Made by a program: the position numbers and the translations under genes. DNA of 64,000 nt. Source: Prosthecobacter fusiformis (GTDB lineage: Bacteria; Verrucomicrobiota; Verrucomicrobiia; Verrucomicrobiales; Verrucomicrobiaceae). The stretch covers positions 1 to 64,000 of the forward strand of contig NZ_SOCA01000005.1 of the NCBI RefSeq assembly GCF_004364345.1, given 5' to 3'. Positions 60,871-64,000 of this stretch are shown one piece after another (the first letter of the stretch is position 1; every line of letters begins with the position of its first letter). The notes beneath the pieces were generated by a model, which was given only the letters and a program-made list of their open reading frames with translations, made no database searches and had not been told where the DNA came from.

Positions 60871-62434
60871 GTTATCTCATGATCCTGAGGTGCTGATTCA
60901 GCACTACCTTGAAGACCGGCTGACGGAGGATGAAGCGGCCCTTCTGCTGGAGCTTTTACAAAAGCCAGCTCTAGGAGAAGCCGATCCGCTGCATGAAAAG
61001 CTGCTGCATCAGCTCTCAATGGATGCCATGCTGCGGGAGGTAAAAGCCGCTGCATCCACTTCCACTGGACCGGTGATTTTACCGGCGGCACCGAGTGCAA
61101 AAACGAAAGCCCGCTTTAGCTTCACCACACTCACCTCAGTGGCAGCAGTGGCTGCGTGCATCACTCTGGCGTTAACGTGGCTCTTTGTTTTTACCCGCCA
61201 GCTTCCTTCCATGGCGGATGCGGAGGATACGACAGCAGCCGTGGCCGTACTATCACGAGGGGTAAATCTGGAGTGGCAAGGGGAGTCGCATACGCCGGGC
61301 AGTCCACTAAGTCCAGGCTGGCTCAGGCTCGAGTCAGGCCTGGCACAGATTGAATTTTATCAGGGAGCACGTGTCACCCTGGAGGGCCCGGCGGCATTTC
61401 GACTGGTCTCTTCCAGCCAGGCGTATTGTACCGCAGGCAAACTGAGCGTGCATGTGCCACCGCAGGCCAAAGGCTTTCGCATTGATACTCCGAAGGGAAC
61501 CATCGTCGATCTGGGCACAGACTTTGGTCTGGACCTCAACGTGCCGACTGCCGAACTGCATGTCTTTAAGGGGGAAGTGGAACTGCATGCCACAGGCGCA
61601 GCCATGAAACCGCTGTATGAAGGGCAGGGGATGACCTTGGGAGATGAAAACCAAGCCTTCACGGCCAATCAGGCTGCTTTTGCATCCCTCAATACCGTCG
61701 ATGAACGTACTGCGGAATCCCAACGACTGGCCTTTGAAAGCTGGCTGTCCAGCAGACCTGAGTGGAATAATGAGGCCTCATTGCAAATGCGGTTAGACTT
61801 TCAAGATCCCGTCGGCACCCGCTCCCTGCGGAATCACGCAGTAAAGGCGCCGCAGGTGCCTGCTGGAAGCATCGTCGGCTGTGACTGGACAGAGGGGCGC
61901 TGGCCTGGCAAACGAGCTCTGGAGTTCCGCAATGTGAGTGACCGGGTGCGGCTCAGCATTCCAGGGGAACACGAGGCCATAACCCTCTGCGCATGGGTGC
62001 GGGTGCATGGTCTGGACCGTCCTTTCAATTCACTGTTCATGGCCGAAGGTTATGCGGATGGGGCTATCCACTGGCAGATTACGCGGGATGGGAAGCTGCG
62101 GCTAGGCATTGCAGGCAGGGATGGGCATCCTTCGCGTGACCATGATACGCCCGCCCTTTTTAAACCGGAGCGGTTTGGCCAATGGATGCACTTGGCCACA
62201 GTCATAGATCCCGTAGCCAAGGAAATCCGTCATTATCTAAACGGCGAAGAGGTCGCACGTGTACCCTGGCTTCATGTCTTTCCAGTACGGCCTGGCTTAG
62301 CGGACCTGGGCAACTGGAATGACGGGGGCCGCAGTGACCGTGTGGCCATCCGGAATTTCAGCGGAACGATGGATGAATTCATGCTCTTTTCCCGTGTGTT
62401 GACAGAGCAGGAAATTGCAAAGCTGGCCCGGTGA
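60863..62434 (+). CDS. FecR/LamG-domain transmembrane protein, likely anti-sigma partner
   Basis: This protein of about 523 residues has an N-terminal ZAS-like helical region (HDPEVLIQHYLEDRLTEDEAALLLELL), a TM helix (VAAVAACITLALTWLFVF, about 97), a FecR domain (LSRGVNLEW through LGTDFGLDLN, with the DTPKGTIVDLGT signature) and a C-terminal LamG/ConA domain (LCAWVRVHGLDRPFNSL, HYLNGEEVA, FSGTMDEFMLFSRVL). The strong ribosome-binding site AAGGAGG (60848-60854) lies in the end of the sigma gene, nine bases before ATG 60863. The unit is expected to sense a surface ligand, probably a glycan, and control the sigma factor. Usual in this phylum. Confidence 0.88.
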   Translation: MSELSHDPEVLIQHYLEDRLTEDEAALLLELLQKPALGEADPLHEKLLHQLSMDAMLREVKAAASTSTGPVILPAAPSAKTKARFSFTTLTSVAAVAACITLALTWLFVFTRQLPSMADAEDTTAAVAVLSRGVNLEWQGESHTPGSPLSPGWLRLESGLAQIEFYQGARVTLEGPAAFRLVSSSQAYCTAGKLSVHVPPQAKGFRIDTPKGTIVDLGTDFGLDLNVPTAELHVFKGEVELHATGAAMKPLYEGQGMTLGDENQAFTANQAAFASLNTVDERTAESQRLAFESWLSSRPEWNNEASLQMRLDFQDPVGTRSLRNHAVKAPQVPAGSIVGCDWTEGRWPGKRALEFRNVSDRVRLSIPGEHEAITLCAWVRVHGLDRPFNSLFMAEGYADGAIHWQITRDGKLRLGIAGRDGHPSRDHDTPALFKPERFGQWMHLATVIDPVAKEIRHYLNGEEVARVPWLHVFPVRPGLADLGNWNDGGRSDRVAIRNFSGTMDEFMLFSRVLTEQEIAKLAR

Positions 62435-62477
62435 TTAGACACAAGCCGGGGCACTGATTTATCAATCCTTTGTTAGG

Positions 62478-63317
62478 TTAATCTGCCAGCATCTCACGAA
62501 TGTCTTCGGCTCTCAATCCTTCCTCCCTTAACGTGCGCAGTGATCGGGCATCGTCACGCTTGGCCAGGCGTCTGCCGTTTCCATCCAGGATTAGACGATG
62601 ATGATGCCAGCGGGGGACAGGCAGATGCAAGAGTTCCTGGAGCAATCGATGCAGGTGAGAGGCGGCAAAAAGATCCTCCCCGCGTGTCACCAGTGTGATG
62701 CCTTGCAGCGCATCATCCACAACCACGGCCAGATGATAGCTGGCAGGTGTGTCTTTGCGTGCCAGTACCACATCTCCAAAGATGGACGGAGTCGCCAGTT
62801 GCACCCCACAGGCTGCATCCTCCCAAAACAGCTCCTTATGAACGAAGGAGGCTGCTTTTTCAACATTCAGACGCATTGCGTAGGGGATACCTTTCGCGAT
62901 CATGTCCTGCTGCTGGCTCATTGGGCGGCTACGGCAGGTGCCAGGATAAAGCGCACCATCAGGCCCATGCGGAGCCTGCCCAGCGCGGGCGATTTCCTCC
63001 TGAATTTCCTTCCTGGTGCAAAAGCAGGGATACAGCAGCCCGAGCGCTTTCAACTGCTGTAGTGCAGCCTGATAATCTTCGGCATGGTCAGACTGCCGTC
63101 GCACAGGTTGCTCCCAGTGCAGGCCAAGCCAGGATAGATCTTCAAATAAGGCCTTTTCGTATTCAGGCCGTGAGCGGGTGGCATCAATGTCCTCCAGGCG
63201 GATCAAAAAGCGGCCATCCTGTTGACTGGCCTGCTCGGCAGCAAACAGGGCTGCGTAGGCATGTCCGAGGTGTAGCCATCCGGTGGGGCTGGGGGCAAAA
63301 CGCGTGACTACAGGCAT
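62478..63317 (-). CDS. gluQ: Glutamyl-Q tRNA(Asp) synthetase
   Basis: This 279-residue protein is a truncated glutamyl-tRNA synthetase: TRFAPSPTGWLHLGHAYAAL (HIGH-type motif), CFCTRKEIQEEIARA and YPGTCRS (zinc-site cysteines), and LAKRDDARSL in place of KMSKS. It lacks the anticodon-binding domain, as in YadB/GluQRS, which attaches Glu to the queuosine of tRNA(Asp). That the organism makes queuosine is implied, not shown. It is convergent with the FecR/LamG gene. Confidence 0.93.
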   Translation of the reverse strand: MPVVTRFAPSPTGWLHLGHAYAALFAAEQASQQDGRFLIRLEDIDATRSRPEYEKALFEDLSWLGLHWEQPVRRQSDHAEDYQAALQQLKALGLLYPCFCTRKEIQEEIARAGQAPHGPDGALYPGTCRSRPMSQQQDMIAKGIPYAMRLNVEKAASFVHKELFWEDAACGVQLATPSIFGDVVLARKDTPASYHLAVVVDDALQGITLVTRGEDLFAASHLHRLLQELLHLPVPRWHHHRLILDGNGRRLAKRDDARSLRTLREEGLRAEDIREMLAD

Positions 63318-63410
63318 GGCTGGAGAGGCATCATGCAGGAAAGTATTGCGGCTTCAATCGCTATCCCTTCCAGCCGGTTCGTTTGAACCGTGTGCTACAC
63401 CGATGCCAGG

Positions 63411-63908
63411 TCAAGAAACCTCGGCGGGTACCGGTGGCAGCAGTTCCTCACGCTTCATGAGATCGCGCACACGCAGCAGCAGAAGTTCACCTTTAGGCGT
63501 GTTGCAAATCTCACCCAGGAAAGGCGTCACACGGTCCATTTCAGCAATGGTGCTGTGCACGAGGCTGGCCAGGATGCGTTCATCGTAACGATGAGGCGGA
63601 AAGATGTTGGAGATGCGGAACATGACCTCTCCACTATCCCAATCGAGCTCAAAATTGCCGAGGTTCAGCTCCTTGTTCGTTCGCATCAGCAGCTCGGCCA
63701 CTTGCAGTCGATGCGAAGGTGGGACCTTCATTGAAGCCGTGGCGACCACGCTGGCGATATGGGCTGTGCCATAGACCTGCACGTGCAGAGGAACCTTGGT
63801 ATGATGAGCCTCGAAATCAGACTCGATGACCTCCATGCCAGGAACTTCGCGATAATGCCAACCTTGCGATTTGAAGGTGGTGAGTGTGGCTGCGTAAAGG
63901 GCGGACAT
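63411..63908 (-). CDS. YbjN-domain protein
   Basis: The protein is about 165 residues with the YbjN/type III chaperone-like fold: GWHYREVPGMEVIESDFEAHHTKVPLHVQVY, then SHRLQVAELLMRTNKELNLGNFELDWDSGEVMFRISNIF, the typical long helix followed by strands. YbjN-like proteins are small stress- or chaperone-type factors of uncertain role. ATG 63906-63908 (MSALYAATL) is preferred, since the longer start at 63944 would begin only seven bases from the tRNA. It may be read through from the tRNA-Pro promoter. Confidence 0.75.
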   Translation of the reverse strand: MSALYAATLTTFKSQGWHYREVPGMEVIESDFEAHHTKVPLHVQVYGTAHIASVVATASMKVPPSHRLQVAELLMRTNKELNLGNFELDWDSGEVMFRISNIFPPHRYDERILASLVHSTIAEMDRVTPFLGEICNTPKGELLLLRVRDLMKREELLPPVPAEVS

Positions 63909-63950
63909 CCGTGTACCTGAAACTTCAAATTCAGAACCATTCACTTGGAA

Positions 63951-64000
63951 TGGTCGGGGCGGCCAGATTCGAACTGACGACTTCTTGCTCCCAAAGCAAG
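63951..64000 (-). tRNA. tRNA-Pro (UGG anticodon), partial
   Basis: Minus-strand sequence at the window end contains the anticodon arm CTTGC-TTTGGGA-GCAAG (anticodon TGG, decoding CCA/CCG prolines), a T-loop arm TTCGAATC, the acceptor 3' side GCCCCG and an encoded CCA end (63951-63953). The 5' half of the gene is beyond the window. The presence of encoded CCA is directly seen. Confidence 0.9.

Noticed and set aside
63375-63390. Six-base hairpin CGGTTC/GAACCG as a terminator after the YbjN-like gene
   Set aside because: There is no T-run following it on either strand.
1-64000. CRISPR array, prophage or defence island
   Set aside because: No regularly spaced repeats, integrase, capsid or Cas-like proteins were recognised anywhere in the window.

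Overview
The window reads as a chromosomal segment of a Gram-negative member of the Verrucomicrobiota, most like the Verrucomicrobiaceae (Prosthecobacter/Verrucomicrobium relatives). The main reasons are a complete set of four 'Verru_Chthon cassette' proteins (49870-57127), the FecR/LamG and ECF-sigma gene pairs typical of the Planctomycetes-Verrucomicrobia group, and a Gram-negative envelope gene set (Lnt, KdsB, a heptosyltransferase-like GT9). Genes are dense and lie on both strands. The assignment comes from gene content, not from a marker-gene search.

Layout. 1-900: the end of an IS5-type insertion sequence, then a hairpin and a small antitoxin-like gene whose end is out of frame. 0.9-12.5 kb: mixed housekeeping and envelope genes: an Mpv17-like membrane protein, a two-gene ABC exporter whose permease is fused to an AttH lipocalin-like domain, a subtilase, apolipoprotein N-acyltransferase, an SDR, an MgtC/DUF4010 protein and an RlmM-like rRNA methyltransferase. 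12.5-25 kb: a surface-glycan locus. It has three glycosyltransferases, a methyltransferase, and a long minus-strand run that combines nonulosonate enzymes (PseG, PseF) with two paralogous acyl carrier proteins, a FabH-type ketosynthase, an LpxD-like acyltransferase, a possible hot-dog protein, an AAC(3)-type N-acetyltransferase and a DUF4910 metallopeptidase-like protein. This looks like machinery for an acylated pseudaminic-acid-like sugar fed by dedicated acyl-ACP; I regard it as one of the two most interesting systems here.

25.4-44 kb: squalene/phytoene synthase, a deacetylase lipoprotein, a small basic protein, a LysR regulator whose start codon is the loop of a perfect inverted repeat, a rhomboid protein lacking the catalytic serine, a NagB-like protein, pyrG and kdsB, a hydrolase, the PhoH / HD-phosphohydrolase / YbeY / NYN run on the minus strand, two secreted proteins and a transmembrane Ser/Thr kinase.

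44.3-58.5 kb: a plus-strand run with a giant secreted ConA-like/FN3 protein, an ECF sigma factor, a small membrane protein, cassette proteins D-B-C-A and signal peptidase I. The order D-B-C-A matches the minor pseudopilin order GspH-I-J-K. Protein A, like GspK, lacks the Glu at +5 but is enormous (1491 aa), and protein D carries its prepilin motif in the middle of a longer membrane protein. This is the second system worth attention. 58.5-64 kb: a vWA-like membrane protein, a second ECF sigma factor overlapping a FecR/LamG gene, glutamyl-Q tRNA(Asp) synthetase, a YbjN-like protein and a partial tRNA-Pro(UGG).

No CRISPR array, rRNA, prophage or recognisable defence island was seen. All functions are read from motifs and neighbourhood; no database search was run.
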